From Arthrobacter sp. S41 (GTDB lineage: Bacteria > Actinomycetota > Actinomycetes > Actinomycetales > Micrococcaceae): DNA of 64,000 nt. A program made the position numbers and the translations under genes. Positions 1 through 7,959 of this stretch are shown here, piece by piece. Under the pieces are notes generated by a model. It did no database searches. It saw nothing but the letters and a program-made list of their open reading frames with translations, and was not told where the DNA came from. Position 1 is the first letter of the stretch; each line of letters opens with the position of its first letter. The stretch is from NCBI RefSeq assembly GCF_004320535.1, contig NZ_SIHY01000002.1:372001-436000 (forward strand). Reading direction: 5' to 3'.

Positions 1-208
1 TTTTGCCCCGCATCGGTGAATGAGCCAGCTTCGAACTGTTTCATGCAGCTGGCGGGGTCTTTGCTTGCAACGCTAGAACAACGCAAGCCCGCAAAACTGT
101 ACCGAATTCGACTTCGTCGACGCCACCGCACTGGTGGCGTTCGGCTTTTGTGGCTCTTTGAGCCTCAACGGCCGCCGCGAAGTCCTAACTGACCAAAGGA
201 AGTACAAC
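1..208 (+). other. greA upstream/leader region
   Basis: No open frame here looks like a gene. Three inverted repeats are visible: GCCAGCT at 24-30 with AGCTGGC at 47-53, GCTTGC at 63-68 with GCAAGC at 83-88, and CGCCACC at 121-127 with GGTGGCG at 133-139. An upstream gene may end outside the window, with some of these hairpins belonging to its terminator. No convincing promoter was seen. Confidence 0.4.
118..149 (+). terminator. hairpin with short T-run ahead of greA
   Basis: CGCCACC at 121-127 pairs with GGTGGCG at 133-139 around a five-base loop, followed by TTCGGCTTTT. It could end transcription from a gene left of the window or act in the greA leader. The T-run is short and offset. Confidence 0.35.
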
Positions 209-706
209 GTGAGCACCAACAGCAACGAACCTGTCGTTTGGCTGACTCAGGAAGCCTTCGACCGCCTCCAGACCGAATTGACCTTCCTCTCCGGCCCGGG
301 ACGCGCCGAGATCGTTGCGCGTATCGAGCAGGCCCGTTCCGAAGGTGACCTCAAGGAGAACGGTGGCTACCACGCCGCTCGTGAAGAGCAGGGTAAGGCC
401 GAAGCACGCATCCTGTACCTCAAGGACCTACTGCGTCGCGCCAACGTTGGCGAAGCACCTGCCGATGATGGCATCGTTGAACCAGGCATGATGGTTGTTG
501 CCAACATCGCTGGTGACGAGACCTCATTCCTCTTCGGTTCCCGCGAAGTTGCTGGCGACACCGATCTGGAAGTTTACTCGGAGCAGTCGCCTATCGGCGT
601 AGCCGTTCACGGCGCCAAGGTTGGCGACAAGCTTTCCTACGTGGCTCCAAACGGCCGAGACATCAAGGTCGAAATCATCTCGGCTAAGCCTTACCAAGCT
701 TCCTAA
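209..706 (+). CDS. greA: transcription elongation factor GreA
   Basis: 165 aa, normal GreA length. GreA binds the RNA polymerase secondary channel and stimulates cleavage of backtracked transcripts. The N-terminal half is the antiparallel coiled coil, with the family signature including EGDLKENGGYHAAREEQ near residues 45-65, where D and E at the tip coordinate the catalytic metal. The C-terminal half is the FKBP-like domain. The frame stays open upstream to 134, but the GTG at 209 is preferred: it has AAAGGA at 195-200 with an 8-base gap, and the protein then begins just before the family's usual N-terminus. It is monocistronic and convergent with ilvA, separated by a perfect two-way terminator. 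Confidence 0.95.
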   Translation: MSTNSNEPVVWLTQEAFDRLQTELTFLSGPGRAEIVARIEQARSEGDLKENGGYHAAREEQGKAEARILYLKDLLRRANVGEAPADDGIVEPGMMVVANIAGDETSFLFGSREVAGDTDLEVYSEQSPIGVAVHGAKVGDKLSYVAPNGRDIKVEIISAKPYQAS

Positions 707-722
707 TAAAGCTAATAAGCAC

Positions 723-770
723 AAAGTCCACGGGCCGCTAACTCAATTGAGTTAGCGGCCCGTGGACTTT
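723..770. terminator. bidirectional terminator between greA and ilvA
   Basis: A perfect 48-bp inverted repeat (AAAGTCCACGGGCC... mirrored to ...GGCCCGTGGACTTT) with AT-rich flanks and T-runs in both directions. It lies between the convergent stops of greA and ilvA and can serve both. Confidence 0.9.
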
Positions 771-782
771 TATGCGTTGAGA

Positions 783-2054
783 TTAGCCGACTGATCCGCC
801 GGCGTTGTTAGTGATCTGTGGATCAAATCCCTCGGCACGAAGATTATTGAGCACTGCCTTGGAATGTTCGTGTCCCTTGGTTTCCAGATCAATGGTGATG
901 GCCACGTCGCCCATGGACAACGAGCCACCGATACGGGTGTGGTCCAGGCGCGTCACGTTGGCATCTGATTCAGCGATGATACGCGAGATCTGAGCCAGCG
1001 CGCCGGGACGATCCGGAAGCATCATTCGCACGGTCAAGAATCGCCCGGCCGCCGACAGACCACGCTGAATAACCTTAAGCATCAGCAACGGATCGATGTT
1101 GCCGCCCGAGAGGATCACCGCGGTGGTCGCTGGATTGATTCCATGTTCTTCCAGACGGTTCTCCAGCAGCGCGGCAACACCCACGGCACCAGCTGGTTCA
1201 ACCACCAGCTTGTTGCGTTCTAACAGGACCACCAAGGCGCGAGCTAGTGCGTCTTCAGATACTGTCACCACATCATCAACAAGTTCCTTGATGATGGTGA
1301 ACGGCAGTTGCCCTGGCTTGCCCACTGCAATGCCGTCAGCGATAGTGTGCACGGTATCCAGCGGAACTAATGCGTCAGCTGCCAGTGACGGTGGGTAGGC
1401 TGCAGCATTTTCTGCCTGCACCCCAATCACCTTGATGGTTCGTCCCAGTTCTCGCGCTTTTTCCTTCAACGCAATGGCTACACCGGCAAGCAGACCGCCA
1501 CCGCCGACGCCCATAAGAACCGTTTCCACTTCTGGAAGTTGTTCTAGTAGCTCCAGGCCGATGGTTCCCTGGCCGGCGATGATGTCCGGGTGGTCAAAGG
1601 GGTGAACAAATACTGCGCCTGATTTATCGGCGAAGCGCTGGGCTTCGGCCAGTGCTTGGTCCACGGTGTCTCCAAAGAGCACTACTTCCGCACCGTGATC
1701 GCGAGTGGCGGTGAGCTTGGGCAGTGCAACTCCACGAGGCATGTAGATACGAGCCTTGATACCCAGCTGGCTGGCGGCCTGCGCTACGCCTTGGGCGTGG
1801 TTACCGGCGGAAGCTGCGACAACACCGCGTGCTTTCTCTTCATCGCTGAGTTTGGACATGCGAACGTAGGCGCCTCGCACCTTGAAGGATCCGGCACGCT
1901 GCATGTTTTCGCATTTGAGGAAGACTTCGGCACCAATGTGCTGGGACAGTACCCTGGAATGCTCCACAGGGGTCAAAGCAATAACTGGCTTCAAGACCTG
2001 GGCAGCGGACTCGATGTCGGCCAGGGTGATTGGCAACTTAGTTTCTGTGGTCAT
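783..2054 (-). CDS. ilvA: threonine ammonia-lyase (threonine dehydratase)
   Basis: 423 aa fold-type II PLP enzyme that deaminates threonine to 2-oxobutanoate, the first step of isoleucine synthesis. The PLP lysine is K58 in GSFKVRGA, and the glycine-rich phosphate loop is at about 183-188. An ACT domain occupies roughly 340-415 (RMMLPDRPGALAQISRIIAE), so this is the single-ACT short form and not the two-ACT E. coli IlvA. The single ACT domain suggests allosteric control, but the effector cannot be read from sequence. It starts 3 bp after the AI-2E transporter stop, so the two are probably cotranscribed. A catabolic (TdcB-like) role is the alternative. Confidence 0.93.
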   Translation of the reverse strand: MTTETKLPITLADIESAAQVLKPVIALTPVEHSRVLSQHIGAEVFLKCENMQRAGSFKVRGAYVRMSKLSDEEKARGVVAASAGNHAQGVAQAASQLGIKARIYMPRGVALPKLTATRDHGAEVVLFGDTVDQALAEAQRFADKSGAVFVHPFDHPDIIAGQGTIGLELLEQLPEVETVLMGVGGGGLLAGVAIALKEKARELGRTIKVIGVQAENAAAYPPSLAADALVPLDTVHTIADGIAVGKPGQLPFTIIKELVDDVVTVSEDALARALVVLLERNKLVVEPAGAVGVAALLENRLEEHGINPATTAVILSGGNIDPLLMLKVIQRGLSAAGRFLTVRMMLPDRPGALAQISRIIAESDANVTRLDHTRIGGSLSMGDVAITIDLETKGHEHSKAVLNNLRAEGFDPQITNNAGGSVG

Positions 2055-2057
2055 GGC

Positions 2058-3365
2058 TTAGTCCTCGTCTGATGTCTGCTCAGGATGCCGGGTCTCCGGC
2101 GAAGTTGGTGGTTGGGTTGACGCAGGCTTTGGCGGTGGAGTCGCTGCTGCATCTTGTGCTGGTGGCTCGGTTATGGGTTGAGTTCCATAGTGCTCTAGCA
2201 CTATCGGATCACTCTCCCAAGCTCTGGCCGAAAGGTATTTGACGACGGCGTTGACTACAGCCAACAGCGGTACTGCGAAGAGCGCACCGGGGATTCCGGC
2301 CAGCATGGTGCCGCCGGCTACTGCCAGCACAACTGCCAGTGGATGCAGGCTTACTGCCTTGCCCATGATCAATGGCTGCAGAACGTTGGACTCCGCCTGC
2401 TGTACTAGCAGGACCACCGCGAGCATGATCAGTGCGTTCACCCAGCCGTTGGCTACCAGGGCCAGCAGCACTGCCAAGGCGCCGGTAATCAGTGCACCAA
2501 CTACCGGGATAAAGGATCCGATGAAGACCAGTACGCCCAGTGGCAATGCGAGCGGAACGCCAAGGAACAACGCACCGAGCCCAATACCGATGGCGTCGAT
2601 GAGCGCCACGAGCATTTGCACTCGTACGTAACTGACCAAAGATGCCCATCCGCGGGTCAGCGCTCCGTCCATGGCTGGACGAGCGCGTCGTGGCAAAAGG
2701 TTGATCAGGAACAGACCGATTTTCCGGCCGTCGAGTAGTAAGAAAATCAGCACAAAGAGTGCCAGCAAGGTTCCGGTGAGGAATTGGCCAATGAAAGATG
2801 TCCAACCCAAAGCTTCGCTCAGGATGTTGGTAGCGTTGCCGCGCAGCTGGGCGATCATGTCATCGATGACGCTCTGCAGGTCTGCGTTGGTCAGCTTCAG
2901 CGGACCGTTAAACAGCCAGTCTTGGACCTGCTCGATACCAAATAGGGCTTGGCTCCACAGGGCGTTAAAGCCAGAGGTCAGTTTCTGTCCGGCCATGGAT
3001 AGCCCGGCGATCACCAAGGCTAGGAAGCCAATGAGCGTAATGCCCACGGCTAGTCCACGCGGTACTGCCATTCGTCGGTTCAACGCATTGACCACCGGCG
3101 AAAGTAGGCCGGATAGAAGGGCAGCGACAAGGACGGGAATCACTAGCAGTGAGATCTTCGAAAGCGCCCAGACAAGCACACCGAGTGCCGCCACAATGAT
3201 CAAGAAGCGCCAAGCCCAGCTCGCTGCCAAACGTACGGCATACGGCATATCTTCAGCGCTCTTAAAATCTACAGTTTCAGCGCGGGGCTCTGCAGTTTTT
3301 TCTGCGATCCTGCCCGGAAGGGAGACGCGTATGCGTCGTAAACGTTCCAACCGGCTACTCTTCAT
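2058..3365 (-). CDS. AI-2E family transporter
   Basis: 435 aa polytopic membrane protein of the AI-2E/PerM/YdgG family. Hydrophobic segments lie at about 50-95, 105-125, 190-215 and in a dense cluster from 240 to 370. The conserved stretch GSFIPVVGALITGALAVL is in the cluster. The C-terminal tail is proline/threonine-rich and acidic, and probably cytoplasmic. Family members include the TqsA exporter of autoinducer-2 and Na+/H+ antiporters, so the substrate here is unknown. It is the first gene of a two-gene unit with ilvA. I see no functional link beyond cotranscription. Confidence 0.85.
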   Translation of the reverse strand: MKSSRLERLRRIRVSLPGRIAEKTAEPRAETVDFKSAEDMPYAVRLAASWAWRFLIIVAALGVLVWALSKISLLVIPVLVAALLSGLLSPVVNALNRRMAVPRGLAVGITLIGFLALVIAGLSMAGQKLTSGFNALWSQALFGIEQVQDWLFNGPLKLTNADLQSVIDDMIAQLRGNATNILSEALGWTSFIGQFLTGTLLALFVLIFLLLDGRKIGLFLINLLPRRARPAMDGALTRGWASLVSYVRVQMLVALIDAIGIGLGALFLGVPLALPLGVLVFIGSFIPVVGALITGALAVLLALVANGWVNALIMLAVVLLVQQAESNVLQPLIMGKAVSLHPLAVVLAVAGGTMLAGIPGALFAVPLLAVVNAVVKYLSARAWESDPIVLEHYGTQPITEPPAQDAAATPPPKPASTQPPTSPETRHPEQTSDED

Positions 3366-3421
3366 GCGTCTACGCTACCGCGTTTAAAACCTAGCTTCTT
3401 GATCCATGTCGGAATTGTGAC

Positions 3422-3461
3422 AAAAAACAAGGACCAGTGCCCGATTTGGGCACTGGTCCTT
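3422..3461 (-). terminator. terminator of the Bax-inhibitor-like gene
   Basis: AAGGACCAGTGCCC at 3429-3442 pairs perfectly with 3448-3461 around a five-base loop. On the minus strand it is followed by TTGTTTTTTG. It sits just after the gene at 3481-4293. Confidence 0.9.
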
Positions 3462-3480
3462 GAATTCGGATTCAATTTGG

Positions 3481-4293
3481 TTAATCGTCGCCACGCAAGA
3501 TGGCCAGAATGCGCAGAATCTCGGTGTAGAGCCAGATGAGGGTCATCGTCAGGCCGAAAGCACCTCGCCAAGACATGATGGCTGGAGCACCCTGGTTGGA
3601 CAGTTCCTCGATCATGGTGAAGTCAGAAACCAGTGCGTAGGTCGCCAGCAAGACGGCGACAACACCGATGACTAGACCAAGTACGCCACTGCGCATGCCG
3701 AACATTCCGTCAACAACACCGGTCATCGAGAGAACCATGTTCAGCAGCGAGAAGACGATAAGACCGATCATGCCGACCATGAAGATCTTGTTCAGCTTTG
3801 GAGTCATACGGTACTTACCTGAGCGGTACAGCGCCAAGGTGACACCGGCAACGCAGATCGTTGCCAAGACAGCCTGGATGGCAATGCCTTCCATACCCGG
3901 ACGGTGTTCCAGAACGCTAGATAGTCCACCAAGGAACAGACCCTGAGCAGCCGAGTACAAAAGAATCAGCACTGGCGATGGGCGCTTCTTGAAGATGTTA
4001 ACCAGGCCAAGAACAAAACCTACGAGGGCACCTGGCAGCATGAGCGCTGGCATGATCCAACCGGCTGCTGCACCGATGACAACAAGTGCGAGACAGAAGA
4101 TGGTCTTGTTGATGGTGTCGCCGATAGTCATTCGACCAGTATCAGCACTGGTCGCTGCAGGCTGCTGGTACATGTTTTGCAGCTGGTCGGCACTCATATT
4201 TGCATTGTCACGGAAGCCAACAGGACTTCCAGGCTTGGTTCCCCAAGCGTCAGATTGGCTCTTTGAACCAAATACCGGGTTGCTCAACGTCAT
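3481..4293 (-). CDS. Bax inhibitor-1/YccA family membrane protein
   Basis: 270 aa from the chosen start. After a hydrophilic N-terminus of about 55 residues there are about seven hydrophobic segments, ending in the family-typical motif LIWLYTEILRILAILRGDD. Relatives (TMBIM/YccA) form pH-sensitive calcium-leak channels or interact with FtsH. The bacterial role is poorly defined. The frame is open to 4350, but homologues start near MTLSNPVFG, hence 4293. A GGGGGA directly abuts this ATG, which is an unusually short spacing, so the start is uncertain. It is a single gene with its own terminator. Two tandem TGTGCTCACA palindromes lie about 225 bp upstream. Confidence 0.85.
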   Translation of the reverse strand: MTLSNPVFGSKSQSDAWGTKPGSPVGFRDNANMSADQLQNMYQQPAATSADTGRMTIGDTINKTIFCLALVVIGAAAGWIMPALMLPGALVGFVLGLVNIFKKRPSPVLILLYSAAQGLFLGGLSSVLEHRPGMEGIAIQAVLATICVAGVTLALYRSGKYRMTPKLNKIFMVGMIGLIVFSLLNMVLSMTGVVDGMFGMRSGVLGLVIGVVAVLLATYALVSDFTMIEELSNQGAPAIMSWRGAFGLTMTLIWLYTEILRILAILRGDD

Positions 4294-4517
4294 TCCCCCA
4301 TAGGTTGCGATTGTGCAGACTCGCAGAAAGCGAGAGTTCGTTGCTGTCAATCCTATTGAGCATTACTGTGAAATGGCTCAGTCGGAAGGATGATATTGGC
4401 TGTTTTCTCGCGGAAAAACTACTCTCTGAGCGATATTCTTGAAGGTTCTAACAAACAACCATCAAACGGTCCATGAAATAGTACTGCGAGGCCGCACGGG
4501 AAGATTCGCGAACCGAG

Positions 4518-4538
4518 TGTGCTCACACTGTGCTCACA
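4518..4538. promoter_or_regulatory. two tandem TGTGCTCACA palindromes
   Basis: TGTGCTCACA occurs at 4518-4527 and 4529-4538. Each is a TGTG-N2-CACA palindrome and the copies are exactly 11 bp apart, one helical turn. The region between the tRNA terminator and the Bax-inhibitor-like gene (4294-4570) holds no gene, so this is a candidate operator for that gene. The spacing does not fit the CRP/GlxR consensus TGTGA-N6-TCACA. Confidence 0.35.
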
Positions 4539-4570
4539 TTGCGCCCACTTACCTGTCTCCGGAAACAGCA

Positions 4571-4612
4571 AAGACCGCTACTGCCCTGTGTTTACAAGGA
4601 TGTAGCGGTCTT
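4571..4612 (-). terminator. terminator of tRNA-Leu
   Basis: AAGACCGCTAC at 4571-4581 pairs with GTAGCGGTCTT at 4602-4612, with a 20-base loop. It lies immediately 3' of the tRNA on the minus strand and is followed by TTTGCTGTTT. Confidence 0.7.
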
Positions 4613-4618
4613 ATTGTG

Positions 4619-4703
4619 TGGTGCCCCCAGCGAGACTCGAACTCGCAAGCCTTTCGGCAGCTGATTTTAAGTCAGCCGTGTATGCCAATTCCACCATGGG
4701 GGC
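4619..4703 (-). tRNA. tRNA-Leu (anticodon TAA)
   Basis: On the minus strand the acceptor strand GCCCCCA pairs with TGGGGGC before discriminator A. The anticodon stem-loop is GCTGA-CTTAAAA-TCAGC, giving anticodon TAA, and GTTCGAGTC is the T-loop. A long variable arm is present, as expected for Leu. The 3' CCA is encoded at 4619-4621; without it the tRNA spans 4622-4703. Confidence 0.96.
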
Positions 4704-4763
4704 AAGACTCTCAAATCTTACGTGATCTCGAAAGCAAATATAAAATCCACAATTCGCACGTGC

Positions 4764-4791
4764 GCGAGGGGCCGAATATTCGGCCCCTCGC
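4764..4791 (-). terminator. 28-bp perfect palindrome after ndh
   Basis: GCGAGGGGCCGAAT is followed directly by its reverse complement. It lies 28 bp past the ndh stop and upstream of the tRNA. It is GC-rich but has no adjoining T-run on the minus strand (the next T-rich stretch is about 17 bases on). It is probably a terminator or a 3' stabilising hairpin for ndh mRNA. Confidence 0.6.
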
Positions 4792-4819
4792 AACGTAGTC
4801 GATCAGCTAAGTCTGAAGC

Positions 4820-6187
4820 TTACTTCTTTGGCTTAGCCGACTCTTCGAAAGCAGTGCGTGGTGCTTCAAGGTTGTTCAGCTGCAGGCCGTCGCGCTTGAA
4901 GAAGATTGCAACTAGCCAGTCGCCGACAACGCGGAACTTGCGCTCGAAGGTTGGCATGGCCATACCGTGGTAACCGCGGTGAGCCATCCATGCTGGCCAG
5001 CCCTTGAGCTTGATGCCAACAACCTTGGCAACACCCTTGTTGCGACCGAAGCCAGCAACTGCGCCGAGGTTTGAGTGCTTGTATTCCTTGATGGTGCCAA
5101 CGCCGTAGCGAGCAGCATAAAGGTTCTTTGCCAACAGCTTTGCCTGACGTACGGCGTGCTGAGCGTTAGGAACGCAGGTTCCGTCTGGCAGGCCGCCGGT
5201 GACGTCCTTGACTGCCGAGATATCGCCAGCTGCCCAGGCACCTTCCAGTGGATCGCCGTTGGCATCCTTGACGCGCAGGTCGGTGCGGGTCTCGATGCGG
5301 CCGCGCTGCTCGATTGGGAAGTCGGTGGAGCGAACCATTGGGTTAGCCATAACACCGGCACACCAGATCAGGGTGTCTGCGCCGAATTCGCCAGCGGAGG
5401 ACTTGTCGCCCATGTTGATCAGCTCAAGGTTGCCGTCCACTGCGCTGTTCAGCGAGGTGTTCAGCAGTACCTCTACGCCGCGGCTACGCAGGTGTTCAAC
5501 AACCCACTCAGCCTGCTCTTCGGTAACTTCTGGCATGATGCGACCCATGGCCTCAACAAGAACGAAGCGAGCTTCCTTCTGGTCAACGCGGTCGTTGAGC
5601 TTGATCAGGTCGCGAGCCATATCTTCAAGCTCGGCAATGGTTTCGATACCTGCGAAGCCGCCACCAACAACAACGAAAGTCAGTGCGCGCTTGCGGGCTA
5701 CTGGGTCAGTCATGTTCGAAGCGGACTCGATGCGCTCGGCAACCTTGTTGCGCAGTGCGACAGCCTCTTCGATGGTCTTCAGACCAATGCCGGTCTCAGC
5801 AAGACCGGTGATTGGGAAGGTACGAGTGACGGCGCCAGCCGACATAACAACGTCGGTGTATTCCAGCTCAAACTGCTCGCCGTTGACTGGAGCAACTACT
5901 GCCTTCTTGTTGGCGTGGTCGATGCTCAGCACGCGACCGTTAACAAGTTCGGAGTGCTTCAGGTGCTGGCGGTGCGAAACCACAACGTGGCGTGCTTCGA
6001 TATTGCCACCGGCAACTTCTGGCAAGAATGGCTGGTAAGTCATGTATGGGTTCGGGTCAACAACGGTAACGATACCGCCGTGGGCCTTGACCTTCTTCTG
6101 CAGTTTCATCGCGACGTAAAGGCCAACGTAGCCACCGCCGACGACAAGAATGCGTGGACGCTTCTGGGAGGATTCGATGATCGACAT
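4820..6187 (-). CDS. ndh: type II NADH dehydrogenase (NAD(P)/FAD-dependent oxidoreductase)
   Basis: 455 aa. This non-proton-pumping enzyme passes electrons from NADH to (mena)quinone at the inner face of the membrane. The N-terminal dinucleotide fold binds FAD (ILVVGGGYVGLYVAMKL, about 11-27), and a second one binds NADH (FVVVGGGFAGIETIAE, about 170). The second FAD contact is WAAGDISAV. The C-terminal 70 residues hold the amphipathic membrane-association region (GWPAWMAHRGYHGMAM) typical of actinobacterial Ndh. The frame is open to 6238, but 6187 (MSIIESSQKRPRILVVGGG) gives the family's usual N-terminus. It is monocistronic. With sdhCDAB it shows aerobic respiration. Confidence 0.93.
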   Translation of the reverse strand: MSIIESSQKRPRILVVGGGYVGLYVAMKLQKKVKAHGGIVTVVDPNPYMTYQPFLPEVAGGNIEARHVVVSHRQHLKHSELVNGRVLSIDHANKKAVVAPVNGEQFELEYTDVVMSAGAVTRTFPITGLAETGIGLKTIEEAVALRNKVAERIESASNMTDPVARKRALTFVVVGGGFAGIETIAELEDMARDLIKLNDRVDQKEARFVLVEAMGRIMPEVTEEQAEWVVEHLRSRGVEVLLNTSLNSAVDGNLELINMGDKSSAGEFGADTLIWCAGVMANPMVRSTDFPIEQRGRIETRTDLRVKDANGDPLEGAWAAGDISAVKDVTGGLPDGTCVPNAQHAVRQAKLLAKNLYAARYGVGTIKEYKHSNLGAVAGFGRNKGVAKVVGIKLKGWPAWMAHRGYHGMAMPTFERKFRVVGDWLVAIFFKRDGLQLNNLEAPRTAFEESAKPKK

Positions 6188-6320
6188 ACTCTTGATTCTA
6201 CGCGGATATTCCGAGTTAGTGAAAACATTCACTAGCAATTTCCGTCAGATGCGTCACGCTTACTTCATGAACTTGCCTTCGAGTACTTCAGCCAGCAAAT
6301 CTGTATCCAAGCCACAACAC

Positions 6321-6360
6321 AAAATGGGAACGAAACCGCGAGGTTTCGTTCCCATTTTTT
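6321..6360 (-). terminator. terminator of the subtilisin-like gene
   Basis: AAAATGGGAACGAAACC and its complement form a perfect stem around GCGA. It lies just past the protease stop at 6369. The plus side ends in TTTTTT and the minus side in TTTTGTGTTG, so it may also work against transcription from the left. Confidence 0.85.
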
Positions 6361-6368
6361 AGTCTCTG

Positions 6369-7925
6369 CTATTTTTCGTCTTCGGGGATGTCATCAAAAA
6401 GATCGTGATCCCCTGCAGACTTACCAACCTTCAAGGAGCTCAGCGATGCCGAAGCTGCACTTTCGGTATATCGTTCGCGGCGTTTACGGAGCAAGGTTTG
6501 AATCCCGCCAGCCAGGATCACCAGAACCAGTAATGCCGCACCACCGATGATTATCAGTGGCTGCAAAATCGGAGTAGATTGCTCGGGCTGAATCGGAGTC
6601 GGAGCGGCTACCTGCTTAAGCGCGGACTTTTCCATTGAGACGCCAGGTGCTGGAGCCTCGGTGGTGTCCGACGCGTTGCGGCGATGCACTCGAATCCATT
6701 CTTCAATGGTGCCCAGTGGATTTTCGGATACCGAAGGCACATTGTTGTTCACTGCCGCATTGGCATTGATGATTCCGTAGCCATACAGGTTGTCCACCCC
6801 AGGGGCTCCAGTATCCCGTGCAGTCTTCAGGATCCGGTTAATGACATCCGGAGCCTTCATATCTGGGTACTTTGAGCGGATCAGGGCTGCCACTCCGGCA
6901 ACCAGCGGAGCTGCACCGGAGGTACCAGACCAGCGAGCGTAACCATTATCTGGCAGGCCACCCACCAGCTGTTCGGCAGGAGCCGCTACACCGATGGAGA
7001 TGCCTTCAGTGGAAGAATCCTGGGACGCTTTGCCGCTTTCATCCACACCGGCCACGGTGAGCACACCCGGAATTGTCGCAGGCGCACCTACCTGGCTCAT
7101 GCCACCGGAACGGTTACCGGCGGCGGCCACAATAACAACGTCGTGGTCTTCAGCGTATTTGAACGCATCGTCCCAACTTTCGGGCCAGGCTGGACTAGTC
7201 GAGCCCAAAGACATGTTGATGACCTTGGCCCCGTTATCAACTGCCCACTTCACAGCGCGTGGAATCTGCTCTTCAACAGGGATGTTGGCAGGGTTGCCTT
7301 CACCCATCCACAGCGAAACGGACAGTAGCTTCGATTCCGGGGCTACACCCAGTACACCGTCGCTGCCGCCGCTTGGTTTCGGAACCTCTTCATACTCAGG
7401 CTCTTTGGGGATTTCAACCTTTTCGACGTCGTCTTTTTCGTCGTCTTTGGCCTCGTCTAGGCGCTTTTTGTTCTCGTCTTCGGCAGACTTCTTAGATTTT
7501 TCCCACGCTGCTTTGAGGCGTTCGTTTTCGGACTTGACCTTGGTGATCTCGCTTTTGTTGTTGCCGCGTCCGGCAAGCAGGGTCGCGACAAGGGTGGCGT
7601 GTTCACTCATGACGCCAATTGGCTTGTTGCCTTTTTCGTCGCCAGCGCCCGACATGTCCACTCCCCCTGCGACGGCCCCCTTGAGGTCCGTATGCGAGGT
7701 ATCGATGCCTGTGTCAATCACGGCAACCTTGACGCCCTCACCTTTGGTGGTCTGTTGCGCGTCATTCACTTCAAGCGAATTCAACCAGTACTCAGAATCT
7801 CGCATGTCGTCAGCGTGGGCTGGGGTGAGCCCGGTGAGCATAGCTAAAGTGAGTATCGCAACGACAAGTGCGGAGCCACATTTTTTCAGGCTCGCATTGT
7901 TCTTGGCGCGCAGAGCTGAGCTCAA
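6369..7925 (-). CDS. membrane-anchored S8 (subtilisin-like) serine protease
   Basis: 518 aa from a TTG start chosen because AAGGAGA lies about 5 bases upstream and because the upstream gene ends at 7960; the longer frame to 8018 would overlap it. A signal peptide covers about 10-39 (ALVVAILTLAMLTGLTPAHA). The catalytic triad is D71 (AVIDTGID), H109 (SEHATLVATLLAG) and S336 (SGTSGAAP), with oxyanion N271. A Lys/Glu-rich, probably coiled-coil insert of about 60 residues (121-184) separates the His helix from GVLGVAP. A C-terminal TM helix (about 455-475) is followed by a basic stop-transfer RKRRER and an acidic tail. The layout resembles mycosins, but no ESX genes are nearby. It is the last gene of the eno-ftsB-DUF501-ppx run. 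Confidence 0.88.
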   Translation of the reverse strand: MSSALRAKNNASLKKCGSALVVAILTLAMLTGLTPAHADDMRDSEYWLNSLEVNDAQQTTKGEGVKVAVIDTGIDTSHTDLKGAVAGGVDMSGAGDEKGNKPIGVMSEHATLVATLLAGRGNNKSEITKVKSENERLKAAWEKSKKSAEDENKKRLDEAKDDEKDDVEKVEIPKEPEYEEVPKPSGGSDGVLGVAPESKLLSVSLWMGEGNPANIPVEEQIPRAVKWAVDNGAKVINMSLGSTSPAWPESWDDAFKYAEDHDVVIVAAAGNRSGGMSQVGAPATIPGVLTVAGVDESGKASQDSSTEGISIGVAAPAEQLVGGLPDNGYARWSGTSGAAPLVAGVAALIRSKYPDMKAPDVINRILKTARDTGAPGVDNLYGYGIINANAAVNNNVPSVSENPLGTIEEWIRVHRRNASDTTEAPAPGVSMEKSALKQVAAPTPIQPEQSTPILQPLIIIGGAALLVLVILAGGIQTLLRKRRERYTESAASASLSSLKVGKSAGDHDLFDDIPEDEK

Positions 7926-7959
7926 GAGATCTCTCCTTGGTCGGTTCCGAAATTGCGGA

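Noticed and set aside
4619-4703. tRNA-Leu as an integration site (attB)
   Set aside because: No integrase and no repeat of the tRNA 3' end are visible within the window.
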